Below are positions 1 to 6,676 of a DNA stretch of 10,126 bases, in pieces. Both the position numbers and the translations under genes were made by a program. A model generated the notes under the pieces. That model was not told where the DNA came from. It did no database searches and worked only from the letters and a program-made list of their open reading frames with translations. The stretch spans positions 1 through 10,126 of the forward strand of contig JAYWGJ010000035.1 of NCBI GenBank assembly GCA_043778315.1, read 5' to 3'. Positions within the stretch are counted from its first letter, which is position 1. Every line of letters begins with the position of its first letter. The DNA is from JBEEMU01 sp043778315 (GTDB lineage Bacteria > Bacteroidota > Bacteroidia > Chitinophagales > Saprospiraceae).

Positions 1-444
1 ATCCAAAATACCCGCCATACCAAAAACGCGTGAATGTGGCAAACCCGACGCTTTCCACGCCGCGTAAGTCATCACATCTAAGGGATTAGAAACGACAATA
101 ATAATCGGATTTTTGGTGTGCTGCATGATTTGCTGCGTCACCGACGTAACAATTTTGGCGTTCGTAGCGATAAGGTCGTCGCGGGTCATGCCCGGTTTGC
201 GCGGAATACCTGCCGTGATAATCACAATATCAGAACCTGCGGTATCGGCGTAATTATTAGAGCCGCGCATGCGCGTACTGTAATTGTCGATAGGTGCTTG
301 TTGCCAAATATCGAGGGCTTTGCCCGCAGGCAATTCGTTGTTGATGTCGATAAGCACAACCTCGTTGGCTACATCAGAATGTGCGAGGACGTTAGCGCAG
401 GTAGAACCTACATTGCCCGCACCTACTACGGTTACTTTACGCAT
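1..444 (-). CDS. mdh: Malate dehydrogenase, N-terminal part (cut by window edge)
   Basis: Cytoplasmic NAD-dependent enzyme interconverting malate and oxaloacetate in the TCA cycle, of the LDH-like MDH family. The 148 visible residues start MRKVTVVGAGNVG, with the Rossmann dinucleotide loop GAGNVG at residues 8-13 and the NAD-ribose acidic residue in VLIDIN (about D33). The segment GKALDI lies at 41-46. The active-site loop TAGIPRKPGMTRDDL at 77-91 carries the arginines (R82, R88) that mark malate rather than lactate specificity. VSNPLDV follows at 118-124 and GMAGILD at 142-148. The catalytic histidine and C-terminal half lie beyond the left edge. The start is the ATG at the beginning of the first beta strand, with no room for a longer domain. 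It is transcribed divergently from the GWxTD gene. Identification is firm; the lactate alternative is unlikely given the RKPGMTR loop. Confidence 0.93.
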   Translation of the reverse strand, partial: MRKVTVVGAGNVGSTCANVLAHSDVANEVVLIDINNELPAGKALDIWQQAPIDNYSTRMRGSNNYADTAGSDIVIITAGIPRKPGMTRDDLIATNAKIVTSVTQQIMQHTKNPIIIVVSNPLDVMTYAAWKASGLPHSRVFGMAGILD

Positions 445-506
445 TTTTGGGATTTTTAAATGATTTTTTTGTAACTGAATAATAATTCTATAATAATTTT
501 ACGCCG

Positions 507-514
507 TAAAGGTA
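507..514 (-). promoter_or_regulatory. Possible promoter -7 element for mdh
   Basis: On the minus strand the sequence TACCTTTA matches the Bacteroidota -7 consensus TAnnTTTG at all but the last base. It lies about 63 bases upstream of the mdh start, inside an AT-rich gap between divergent genes. No clear TTTG element is seen 19-21 bases further upstream, so support is weak. Confidence 0.3.
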
Positions 515-576
515 CAACAGTTTTTAAAAAATAAATATAAAAATTAGCACTCGAAAAATATTTTTTATACAACGAT

Positions 577-607
577 TTTGTCACCACAAAAAATAGAAGT
601 ATCTTAG
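577..607 (+). promoter_or_regulatory. Bacteroidota-type promoter for the GWxTD gene
   Basis: TTTG is followed after exactly 19 bases by TATCTTAG, which matches the phylum's TTTG-N19-21-TAnnTTTG promoter pattern with one mismatch in the -7 box. The box ends 42 bases before the start codon, a sensible leader length. The leader shows no Shine-Dalgarno sequence, as usual in this phylum. This is a pattern match only. Confidence 0.5.
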
Positions 608-649
608 CGATAAAAAACAAGAGATAACAAAAATATCTATTTATCAAAC

Positions 650-2104
650 ATGAAAAAAATTATCATTTTATTGCTTTCCGCAATCAGTCAGTACGCCGCT
701 CACGCCTTAGAGGTGTCGTGCGCGACCGCGATGTTCCGCACCGACAACGGCACACCTTATATAGAGGTGTACAGTCATTTTTCGGCAGCTTCCGTGAAGT
801 TTGATAAGCTGCTTTCGGGCAAGCGCATGGCGGCGGTGGAAGTGCTGTATTTATGGAAAAAAAACGGCGCGGTGGTGAAGGCGGATAAGTTTAGTTTGTC
901 GAGTCCGCAGGTGGATTCAACGGCTACGCGCCCTAATTTTATAGACATGAAGCGGTACGCGCTGCCCTTGGGCGACTACGAACTCGAGGCTCTATTTACC
1001 GACCTTAATCGCCCGAATAATACTTATAAGAATATCCAAAAAGTGAGCTTTACGGCGGCTACCGACTCGGTGGAAATATCTGATATAGAGCCACTTAGCG
1101 GGATTAACGGCAGTACCGACGAACAAAATCCGTATTATAAATATGGCAATATCGCCGAGCCGTTTGTGGTTAATTATTATCCAAATTATATTACAAAAAT
1201 TCTTTTTTTGATAGAAATTTATCATGTTGATAAATCGCTAAATGGCGACTGTCTGGTACGTTATTTTATCGAAAATACGGACGGTAAAAGCCAAAGCGTA
1301 GATATTTTTAATACCAAACGCATCACTGCCGCAGGCGCGGTAGCACCCGTTGTGGGCAGTTTGGACGTGCAGAAACTGCCGTCGGGCAACTACAATTTGG
1401 TGATAGAGGTGCGTGACCGCAAGCTCGAACTCGTTACTACGCGCAAGTGGTTTTTTCAGCGCAGCAACCCGTATTTGCAGATGCCCGAAGCCGAACTCGG
1501 TAAAGTACCCGTTTTGGATATGTTTACTGCCAACCTTAGTAAAGACTCCTGCGCGTGGTCGTTGAGTGGCTTGATGGTACGCCTAGAACCTAACGAGCAG
1601 CCTATCGCCGCAAGCCTCCTCAAAACAGGCACGCTCGACGACCAGCGCAAGTACTTATTTAACTATTGGACGCGCCGCTATCCTGCCAATGCGAAGGCGA
1701 GCTATCAGCAATATATGGCAGTTATCACCGAGTTAGATTTGGCTTACACCACCAATTTCAGAGCAGGACACCTCACCGATAGAGGCAATATTTACTTGAA
1801 ATACGGCAAACCCAATCAAATTATGCTGCAAGAACAGGAGCTAAACGCCTATCCCTACGAAATATGGGAGTACAATAAATTGAGCAATACGCAGAGTTTT
1901 GCGAAGTTTATTTTCTATAATCCATCGCTCGCCGTGAACGATTTTACGCTGCTGCACTCTACCGCACGCGGCGAAATGCAAGACGCGCAATGGCAGCGCA
2001 AGCTCTACCGCGACCCGCAAGGCTCGGATAGGAATTTTATAGACGGTACTAATGTGCGCCCGCAGATGGGTAGCAACAGGGCGGGCGACTTATTTAAGGA
2101 ATGA
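650..2104 (+). CDS. Exported GWxTD-domain protein
   Basis: A 484-residue protein of the Bacteroidota GWxTD-domain family, whose molecular role is not established. The N-terminus is a Sec signal peptide: MKK, a hydrophobic run to about residue 12, and probable cleavage after AHA at residue 19. It has no lipobox cysteine. Residues 20-270 look like extracytoplasmic beta-rich domains (alternating hydrophobic strands, for example GNYNLVIEVRDR near 247-256). The family domain covers about 330-455: YLFNYWTRRYP at 335-345 (usual FW-x-x-R-x-P element), GHLTD at 373-377 in the position of the eponymous GWxTD, then RGNIYLKYGKPNQI (378-391) and YPYEIWEY (401-408). The tryptophan of GWxTD is histidine here. 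The C-terminal tail after about 455 is polar and probably disordered. It is divergent from mdh and convergent with the E1 gene. Family assignment is good; function is unknown. Confidence 0.82.
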   Translation: MKKIIILLLSAISQYAAHALEVSCATAMFRTDNGTPYIEVYSHFSAASVKFDKLLSGKRMAAVEVLYLWKKNGAVVKADKFSLSSPQVDSTATRPNFIDMKRYALPLGDYELEALFTDLNRPNNTYKNIQKVSFTAATDSVEISDIEPLSGINGSTDEQNPYYKYGNIAEPFVVNYYPNYITKILFLIEIYHVDKSLNGDCLVRYFIENTDGKSQSVDIFNTKRITAAGAVAPVVGSLDVQKLPSGNYNLVIEVRDRKLELVTTRKWFFQRSNPYLQMPEAELGKVPVLDMFTANLSKDSCAWSLSGLMVRLEPNEQPIAASLLKTGTLDDQRKYLFNYWTRRYPANAKASYQQYMAVITELDLAYTTNFRAGHLTDRGNIYLKYGKPNQIMLQEQELNAYPYEIWEYNKLSNTQSFAKFIFYNPSLAVNDFTLLHSTARGEMQDAQWQRKLYRDPQGSDRNFIDGTNVRPQMGSNRAGDLFKE

Positions 2105-2144
2105 ACAGAAAATAAGGGACTGAATATTGTTATGCAGAATTTGG

Positions 2145-2292
2145 TTCGCCAGTTCGCATTGCTCGTGCTGGGTCAAAACAAGGCAGATTGAAGGCTGAAC
2201 AAGTAAAGGTGCTACTAAATCGCCTTCACGAAGTGAACACGGGAAGTCCTGCCTTGGTATTGTAACGAACCCGAGCAATGCGAACTGGCGAA
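2145..2292. repeat. Perfect 21-bp inverted repeat with nested stems
   Basis: The arms 2145-2165 and 2272-2292 are exact reverse complements over 21 bases and are separated by 106 bases. They begin TTCGCCAG and end CTGGCGAA. Inside them CAAGGCAG (2179-2186) pairs with CTGCCTTG (2249-2256), and TTCAC-GAA-GTGAA (2225-2237) forms a hairpin within that second stem. Nesting of three perfect stems in order suggests an RNA fold or a compact element rather than chance. No target-site duplication is seen next to the arms (flanks TTGG and GTAA), which argues mildly against a recent MITE insertion. Confidence 0.7.
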
Positions 2293-2327
2293 GTAAATCT
2301 AACGCAGTTTTGGCATGAACAAGACTC

Positions 2328-2345
2328 AAGGTAGCCAACTACCTT
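2328..2345. other. Short perfect hairpin
   Basis: AAGGTAG-CCAA-CTACCTT forms a 7-bp perfect stem with a four-base loop. It is followed 14 bases later by GGGTCAAGCCC, a second small stem. Neither is followed by a T-run on either strand, so these are not intrinsic terminators. They appear to belong to the structured block that begins at the 21-bp inverted repeat. Confidence 0.5.
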
Positions 2346-2461
2346 TATTTGTAGTGAACGGGTCAAGCCCAACAAGTGAGTATAAAGCACCTTATTTTGG
2401 ACGCGTTCCTAATTTAAAACATACCCTCAATATCCGATAATTTAGAATTCTATTACGAGGC

Positions 2462-4864
2462 TTAAAAAAGGTTCGGTTTTGCTTCGCGCAACAAGGCGTA
2501 TATGGCATCAAAAACGTCGTCGGGTGATGGTTTTGAGAAATAATCGCCTTCTGTTCCGTAAGGGCTGCGCCCTGCAAACGCCGTTATTGTGCGCGGTTCG
2601 CTATCTAAATGACGGTAGCCGCCTTGTATTTCCAATATTTGTTGCAAAATATATGCCGACGCGCCGCCAGGCACGTCTTCGTCTAAAACCACTAATCGGT
2701 TTGTTTTTTTAACCGATTCGACGATGCTGTGTTGCGTATCAAACGGCAAAAGTGACTGTACATCAATCAGTTCTACCGAAATACCGTGCGCTGCTAGCAT
2801 CGCGATGCCCTCTTGCGCGACGCGGACACAAGAGCCGTAAGTGACGAGCGTCACGTCGCTGCCGCTTTGCAATATTTCGGGTGTGCCAACGGGTACGGTG
2901 AACTCAAAAATGTTGTCGGGCTGCGTTTCTTTTAGGCGGTAGCCATTCAAACATTCTATCACCAAACCTGGCTCGTCCGATTGCAACAGCGTATTATAAA
3001 ACCCTGCGGCTTGCGTCATATTGCGCGGAACTAATACGTTTATGCCGCGTAAAGCGTTGATTATCATACCCATAGGCGAACCTGAATGCCATACGCCCTC
3101 TAAGCGGTGTCCGCGTGTCCGAATGATTAACGGTGCGCGCTGCTTGCCTTTTGTGCGGTATTGTAGGGTAGCGAGGTCGTCACTCAACGGCACTAAACCA
3201 TAAAGCAAATAGTCCAAATATTGGATTTCGGCTATCGGGCGCAAGCCGCGCATCGCCAAACCGATGCCTTGTCCCATTATCGTCCATTCGCGAATACCTG
3301 TATCAAAAACGCGGTGTTTGCCGTGCTTTTCTTGCAGCCCCATAAAACCCTGATTTACGTCGCCAATCTGCCCCACGTCTTCACCAAAAGCGAGCGTTTC
3401 GGGGCGTGTAGCCAACATATTATCAAAATACGAATTGATGATTTCGTAGCCGTTTTTCTGTACTGAACTGTCGCTAAATATAGGTTTTATCTCACAAACA
3501 TTATTCGCGCTATTGGCAGTTTCGGAGTGTAAATGCGAAAAATAACGCGCCTCGCCGAGTTCGTTTGCGCCTTGCAGCCACAATTCCAACTCGCTTTTAG
3601 CGGTGTTTTTTTCTTTTATTATTAACCGCAAAGTCTTTTTTGTCGCAATCATACAGTCGCGGCGTGTCGGGTCAATCGTTTGTTGCAAGCCTTTTTGTAT
3701 CGCAATAATAGCTTCATTTTGAGCCGTGTTAGCGGCAGCTTCCGCCAAATTACCGAGCAGTGCCACTACTTTTTGCACCTCCGCTTTTATCGGATTGATG
3801 TAGCGTTGCCACGCCAATTTTTGTGCTTCGCGCACCTCTTGCTTCACTTCGGCGCGCATAGTTGCGAGGTCGTCGGCGGTTGCTAAACCCACTTCACACA
3901 ACCAATTTCCCATCTGCGTGATGCAATCGTAGGCTTGTTCCCACGCCAGCCGCTCCTTGCTTTTGTAGCGTTCATGACTGCCCGAAGTGCTGTGTCCTTG
4001 CGGCTGCGTACACTCTATAATGTGAAAAAGTGCGGGCGCGTGCGTCGTGCGCATCTGCGCAATACCTGCTTCGTAGGTCGCGACCAAACGCGGATAATCC
4101 CATGCCTGCACCTTATATATATCAATGCCTTTTTGTGTTTCGTTGGCACGAAAACCCTCCAACGCCTCCGAAATACTCTGCTTCGTAGTTTGGTATTTGA
4201 TGGGAACGCTGATGCCGTAGCCGTCGTCCCATACGTTCACCGCAAGCGGCACTTGCATGACGGCAGCCGCATTTAGGGTTTCCCAAAACACGCCTTCGGA
4301 GGTAGAAGCGTCGCCGATGGTGACGAAGGAAACCTCGTTGCCTTGCTCCGAAAAAATGGTATTGTGCAACGCATCGTTTTTGCGGTACACCTTCGATGCC
4401 ATCGCCAAACCTAATGCCCTCGGCATCTGTCCTGCGGTAGGCGAGATGTCGGAGCTGACGTTTTTGAGGTCTTTTAAGGGTAGCCAATTGCCATTCGCGT
4501 CCAAAAACGGAGTGGCGTAGTGTCCGTTCATCTGTCGCCCTGCGCTAAACGGGTCGTGTTCGGTGTCAGCGTAAAGCTGCGCAAAAAAATCTTCGACGGT
4601 CGCCAAACCCGCCGCGAACATAAAAGTTTGGTCGCGGTAGTAGCCCGAGCGGAGGTCGCCGTTGCGAAAAGCACGAGCCATCGCCACCTGCGGTACTTCC
4701 TTTCCGTCGCCGAAAATGCCAAATTTGGCTTTGCCCGTCAGCACTTCTTTGCGCCCAAGCAAACTCACTTCGCGGCTCAAACACGCCACTCTATAATCCG
4801 CTAACACGGCTTGTACAAACGCTTGCGCTTTTGCTACTTGTGTATCCGTCGTTTCTGTTTGCAT
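2462..4864 (-). CDS. Fused E1 alpha/beta subunit of a 2-oxoacid dehydrogenase complex
   Basis: Thiamine-diphosphate E1 component catalysing oxidative decarboxylation of a 2-oxoacid and acyl transfer to the lipoyl E2. Branched-chain 2-oxoacids are most likely, pyruvate possible. The 800 residues join both subunits. The alpha part is about 20-400, with ThDP/Mg region IGDASTSEG (183-191), ETLNAAAV (195-202) and WDDGYGISVP (212-221), then the loop GHSTSGSHERYKS (290-302), equivalent to the phosphorylation loop of branched-chain E1 alpha. A linker of about 400-470 follows, then the beta part: LAFGEDVG (491-498), FDTGIREWTIMGQGIGLA (520-537), RGHRLEGVWHSGSP (584-597), DEDVPGGASAY (728-738). The classical GDG...NN signature reads GDA...DD, which I believe is normal for this fused clade. 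No E2 or E3 gene is next to it. It lies downstream of dapD on the same strand, separated by palindromic repeats. Only substrate choice is uncertain. Confidence 0.9.
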   Translation of the reverse strand: MQTETTDTQVAKAQAFVQAVLADYRVACLSREVSLLGRKEVLTGKAKFGIFGDGKEVPQVAMARAFRNGDLRSGYYRDQTFMFAAGLATVEDFFAQLYADTEHDPFSAGRQMNGHYATPFLDANGNWLPLKDLKNVSSDISPTAGQMPRALGLAMASKVYRKNDALHNTIFSEQGNEVSFVTIGDASTSEGVFWETLNAAAVMQVPLAVNVWDDGYGISVPIKYQTTKQSISEALEGFRANETQKGIDIYKVQAWDYPRLVATYEAGIAQMRTTHAPALFHIIECTQPQGHSTSGSHERYKSKERLAWEQAYDCITQMGNWLCEVGLATADDLATMRAEVKQEVREAQKLAWQRYINPIKAEVQKVVALLGNLAEAAANTAQNEAIIAIQKGLQQTIDPTRRDCMIATKKTLRLIIKEKNTAKSELELWLQGANELGEARYFSHLHSETANSANNVCEIKPIFSDSSVQKNGYEIINSYFDNMLATRPETLAFGEDVGQIGDVNQGFMGLQEKHGKHRVFDTGIREWTIMGQGIGLAMRGLRPIAEIQYLDYLLYGLVPLSDDLATLQYRTKGKQRAPLIIRTRGHRLEGVWHSGSPMGMIINALRGINVLVPRNMTQAAGFYNTLLQSDEPGLVIECLNGYRLKETQPDNIFEFTVPVGTPEILQSGSDVTLVTYGSCVRVAQEGIAMLAAHGISVELIDVQSLLPFDTQHSIVESVKKTNRLVVLDEDVPGGASAYILQQILEIQGGYRHLDSEPRTITAFAGRSPYGTEGDYFSKPSPDDVFDAIYALLREAKPNLF

Positions 4865-4913
4865 TTTATTCTGTTTTTACAAAAATTTTTGATTTTTATT
4901 GTTGCGGTGTAAC

Positions 4914-4941
4914 GTAGAGACGTAGCATGCTACGTCTCTAC
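4914..4941. repeat. Perfect 28-bp palindrome (REP-like repeat)
   Basis: A perfect, loop-free palindrome whose half-site is GTAGAGACGTAGCA. It lies between dapD and the E1 gene, 49 bases upstream of the E1 start. No T-run follows, so it is not a typical intrinsic terminator. Palindromes of this GTAGAGACG type occur as dispersed intergenic repeats in various bacterial genomes, so a REP-like element is the best guess. It could still form a hairpin in a dapD-E1 readthrough transcript. Confidence 0.75.
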
Positions 4942-4959
4942 TCGCGACGATCGACGCGA
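4942..4959. repeat. Imperfect 18-bp palindrome next to the REP-like repeat
   Basis: TCGCGACGATCGACGCGA is palindromic except for one mismatched pair (bases 6 and 13), centred on CGATCG. It abuts the 28-bp palindrome without a gap, so the two may form one composite repeat unit. Confidence 0.5.
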
Positions 4960-4977
4960 TATTGTAATCACCGACGG

Positions 4978-5016
4978 CACTAATCATTAATCACTGAACA
5001 CTAATCACTAGTCACT
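4978..5016. repeat. Degenerate short direct repeats just after dapD
   Basis: CACTAATCA occurs at 4978-4986 and again at 4999-5007, 21 bases apart, with further partial copies (TTAATCACT, CTAGTCACT) around and after them. The run ends two bases beyond the dapD stop codon. It looks like a short-period intergenic repeat with no visible coding or terminator role. Confidence 0.55.
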
Positions 5017-5018
5017 AT

Positions 5019-5843
5019 TTACACAGCAATATTATGTTCGCGCAACACGTCGTTGAGCGATGTTTTTTTGTCGGTGCTTTCTTTTCGTTTGCCGATGATG
5101 AGCGCGCACGGGACTTGATACTCACCCGCAGGGAATTTTTTGGCATAACTGCCAGGTATCACTACGCTGCGCGCAGGTACGCGACCGATGTATTCTACGG
5201 GCGTTTCGCGGCTAACGTCGATGATTTTGGTGCTGCCCGTGAGGACGACATTCGCGCCAAGCACTGCCTCCGCGCCTACATAAACGCCTTCAACCACGAT
5301 GCACCGCGAGCCGATAAAGCAGTTGTCTTCGATGATAACGGGCGCGGCTTGTACGGGTTCGAGAACGCCGCCGATGCCTACGCCACCGCTAAGGTGTACG
5401 TTTTTGCCGATTTGCGCGCACGAGCCGACGGTCGCCCAAGTATCTACCATCGTTCCGCTACCCACATACGCGCCAATATTGACATACGAAGGCATTAAAA
5501 TAACGCCGCTTTCGAGAAAACAGCCGTAGCGCGCAATGCCGTGCGGGACTACTCGAACGCCTTGCGCGGCATAGTTTTGCTTAGTCGCAATTTTGTCGTG
5601 GTACTCAAACGGACCGACGTTGATGGTCTGCATCGGTTGAATAGGGAAGTACAAAAGTACCGCTTTTTTGACCCATTCGTTCACTATCCAAGTGCCGTTT
5701 TGCGGTTCGGCGACGCGGAGTTCGCCACGGTCAAGGTGCGCTATCACTGCTCTGATGCAGGTTTGCGTGTCGGGGTGTTGTAGTAAGGTGCGGTCGTTCC
5801 ATGCCGCCTCGATGCCTGCTTGTAGTGTTGCAATAGCTGCCAT
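5019..5843 (-). CDS. dapD: 2,3,4,5-tetrahydropyridine-2,6-dicarboxylate N-succinyltransferase
   Basis: Cytoplasmic enzyme of the succinylase branch of diaminopimelate/lysine synthesis, transferring succinyl from succinyl-CoA to tetrahydrodipicolinate and so feeding peptidoglycan. The 274 residues match the usual family length. The N-terminal helical domain is about 1-95, with AVLLYFPIQPM (61-71) and GPFEYHDKI (77-85). The left-handed beta-helix of hexapeptide repeats is about 97-240, with MPSYVNIGAYVGSGTMVDTW (117-136), GSCAQIGKNVHLSGGVGIGG (140-159) and IIEDNCFIGSRCIVVEG (170-186). The C-terminal strand segment is VPCALIIGKR (244-253). The start is the ATG giving MAAIATLQAGIEAAW; the upstream region is AT-rich and non-coding. 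It is divergent from the MORN lipoprotein gene, and no other dap gene is adjacent. All hallmark regions appear intact. Confidence 0.95.
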   Translation of the reverse strand: MAAIATLQAGIEAAWNDRTLLQHPDTQTCIRAVIAHLDRGELRVAEPQNGTWIVNEWVKKAVLLYFPIQPMQTINVGPFEYHDKIATKQNYAAQGVRVVPHGIARYGCFLESGVILMPSYVNIGAYVGSGTMVDTWATVGSCAQIGKNVHLSGGVGIGGVLEPVQAAPVIIEDNCFIGSRCIVVEGVYVGAEAVLGANVVLTGSTKIIDVSRETPVEYIGRVPARSVVIPGSYAKKFPAGEYQVPCALIIGKRKESTDKKTSLNDVLREHNIAV

Positions 5844-5913
5844 TCTTATTTTATAATTATTATTAATATTTGTTGTTTACCACAAAAAAATCGGTATTTA
5901 TTATAATATTTTA

Positions 5914-5921
5914 TACTTTTG
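5914..5921 (+). promoter_or_regulatory. Promoter -7 element upstream of the MORN lipoprotein
   Basis: TACTTTTG is a perfect match to the Bacteroidota -7 consensus TAnnTTTG and ends 59 bases before the start codon of the plus-strand gene. No TTTG is found 19-21 bases upstream, so only half of the promoter is supported. The 137-base gap must also hold the dapD promoter, which I could not locate. Confidence 0.4.
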
Positions 5922-5980
5922 CAAAGGTATGTTGTTTCTGACCGCTAAATTACAAAAACGCTTATAAAATTTCTTTTTTT

Positions 5981-6577
5981 ATGAAAAATATCATTTTTGG
6001 ATTGACCATTCTGCTCGGCGTATTGGCGTGTAAGCCAATAATAACGCAAAAAGAGGAACGCCTCGGCAACTTCATATTGCGCTATACGGCAACTGCCGAC
6101 GGCAAAAAAGAGGGCGTGTATGAGCGCAGTGATAGCGCGACGAAACAGCTAGTCGAGAGATCGAACTACAAAGCCGACTCGCTCGACGGTGAAAGCATTT
6201 TTTATCACCCGAACGGGCAGATGGAGGAAAAAAGACACTACAAAAACGGGCGCGCCGACGGCAAATTTGAGTCGTTTTATAGCAATGGTAGCTTAGAGTC
6301 GGAGTATTTTTTTGTGAATAACAAAATGGAGGGCGAGTACAAAAAATATTATCCTAATCATCAACTCCTCGAAACCGTGACGTTCAAGGGTGGCAACGAA
6401 AACGGTGCGTTCAAGGAGTTTTATAGCAACGGCAAACCGAAGGCGGAAGGTACTTATCTATATAATGCGCGCCTCGAGGGGGCGTATGAAATCGGTACAC
6501 TCACGAAATGGGACAGCACGGGCGTGATGAAAAAAATGAACTGCAACGGCGCAGGAAGCTGTACGACGGTGGAGTAG
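5981..6577 (+). CDS. Lipoprotein with MORN-variant (YwqK-like) repeats
   Basis: A 198-residue protein with a lipoprotein signal peptide: MKNIIFGLTILLGVLAC, lipobox VLAC with Cys17 as the lipidation site, so it is probably membrane-anchored in the envelope. From about residue 44 to 185 it is built of five to six MORN-variant repeats of about 22-24 residues, each with a core like G-x-[FY]-x-x-[FY]-x-x-N-G. Clear copies are GESIFYHPNGQ (70-80), GKFESFYSNGS (94-104), GEYKKYYPNHQ (118-128) and GAFKEFYSNGK (142-152). This repeat defines proteins often auto-annotated as YwqK-family toxin-antitoxin antitoxins. No toxin gene is adjacent, and an exported lipoprotein is an odd place for an antitoxin, so that label should not be taken as function. 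The ATG follows a T-rich leader. Specific role unknown. Confidence 0.8.
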   Translation: MKNIIFGLTILLGVLACKPIITQKEERLGNFILRYTATADGKKEGVYERSDSATKQLVERSNYKADSLDGESIFYHPNGQMEEKRHYKNGRADGKFESFYSNGSLESEYFFVNNKMEGEYKKYYPNHQLLETVTFKGGNENGAFKEFYSNGKPKAEGTYLYNARLEGAYEIGTLTKWDSTGVMKKMNCNGAGSCTTVE

Positions 6578-6608
6578 GAGCGGGTTTTTCGTTTATAAAA
6601 TATAGACT

Positions 6609-6633
6609 CGTCCGTAAGCTCTGCGCTTAGACG
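6609..6633 (+). other. Hairpin after the MORN lipoprotein gene
   Basis: CGTC-(CG)-TAAGC, loop TCTGC, GCTTA-GACG forms a nine-pair stem with a two-base bulge. It lies 32 bases after the stop codon. No T-run follows, so it may be a weak transcript-end structure or a small repeat. It sits between two copies of TATAAAAT-like sequence. Confidence 0.3.
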
Positions 6634-6676
6634 TATGGGTAGCGAAATATAAAATCTATTCCTAAAAAATTATCTA

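Larger units (their letters stand above)
2105..2461. other. Gene-free structured stretch between convergent genes
   Basis: No convincing gene is seen in these 357 bases. A minus-strand reading frame crosses the stretch but resembles no protein family I recognise and is explained by the repeats. The stretch is instead rich in self-complementary sequence: a perfect 21-bp inverted repeat spanning 2145-2292, an 8-bp stem nested in it (2179-2186 with 2249-2256), a 5-bp GAA-loop hairpin inside that (2225-2237), a 7-bp hairpin at 2328-2345, and a 7-bp pairing of 2206-2212 with 2387-2393 that would compete with the nested fold. AGTGAAC occurs twice (2232-2238, 2353-2359). There is no T-run terminator for either flanking gene. 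It could be a structured RNA gene, a small non-autonomous mobile element, or a decayed group II intron domain I. No domain V or maturase is visible, so none of these is proven. Confidence 0.55.

Noticed and set aside
456..647. 63-codon minus-strand reading frame between mdh and the GWxTD gene
   Set aside because: It is a low-complexity Phe/Lys/Tyr/Ile-rich translation of AT-rich promoter DNA, and a plausible plus-strand promoter lies within it.
2090..2338. 82-codon minus-strand reading frame in the gap after the GWxTD gene
   Set aside because: It runs through the 21-bp inverted repeat and hairpins, matches no family I recognise and overlaps the end of the GWxTD gene. RNA or repeat structure explains the sequence better.
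2105..2461. Intact group II intron
   Set aside because: No maturase gene and no recognisable domain V hairpin or boundary sequence are present in 357 bases; at most a remnant is possible.
4914..4941. Rho-independent terminator for dapD
   Set aside because: The palindrome has no loop and no following T-run on the minus strand, so it lacks the terminator signature seen at 7295-7346 and 9555-9593.
5034..5498. 154-codon plus-strand reading frame opposite dapD
   Set aside because: dapD is unmistakable on the minus strand; this frame has no family features and is a shadow.
5981..6577. Toxin-antitoxin locus based on the YwqK-like repeats
   Set aside because: No toxin-like gene is adjacent and the protein carries a lipoprotein signal, so the label would rest on the repeat family name alone.
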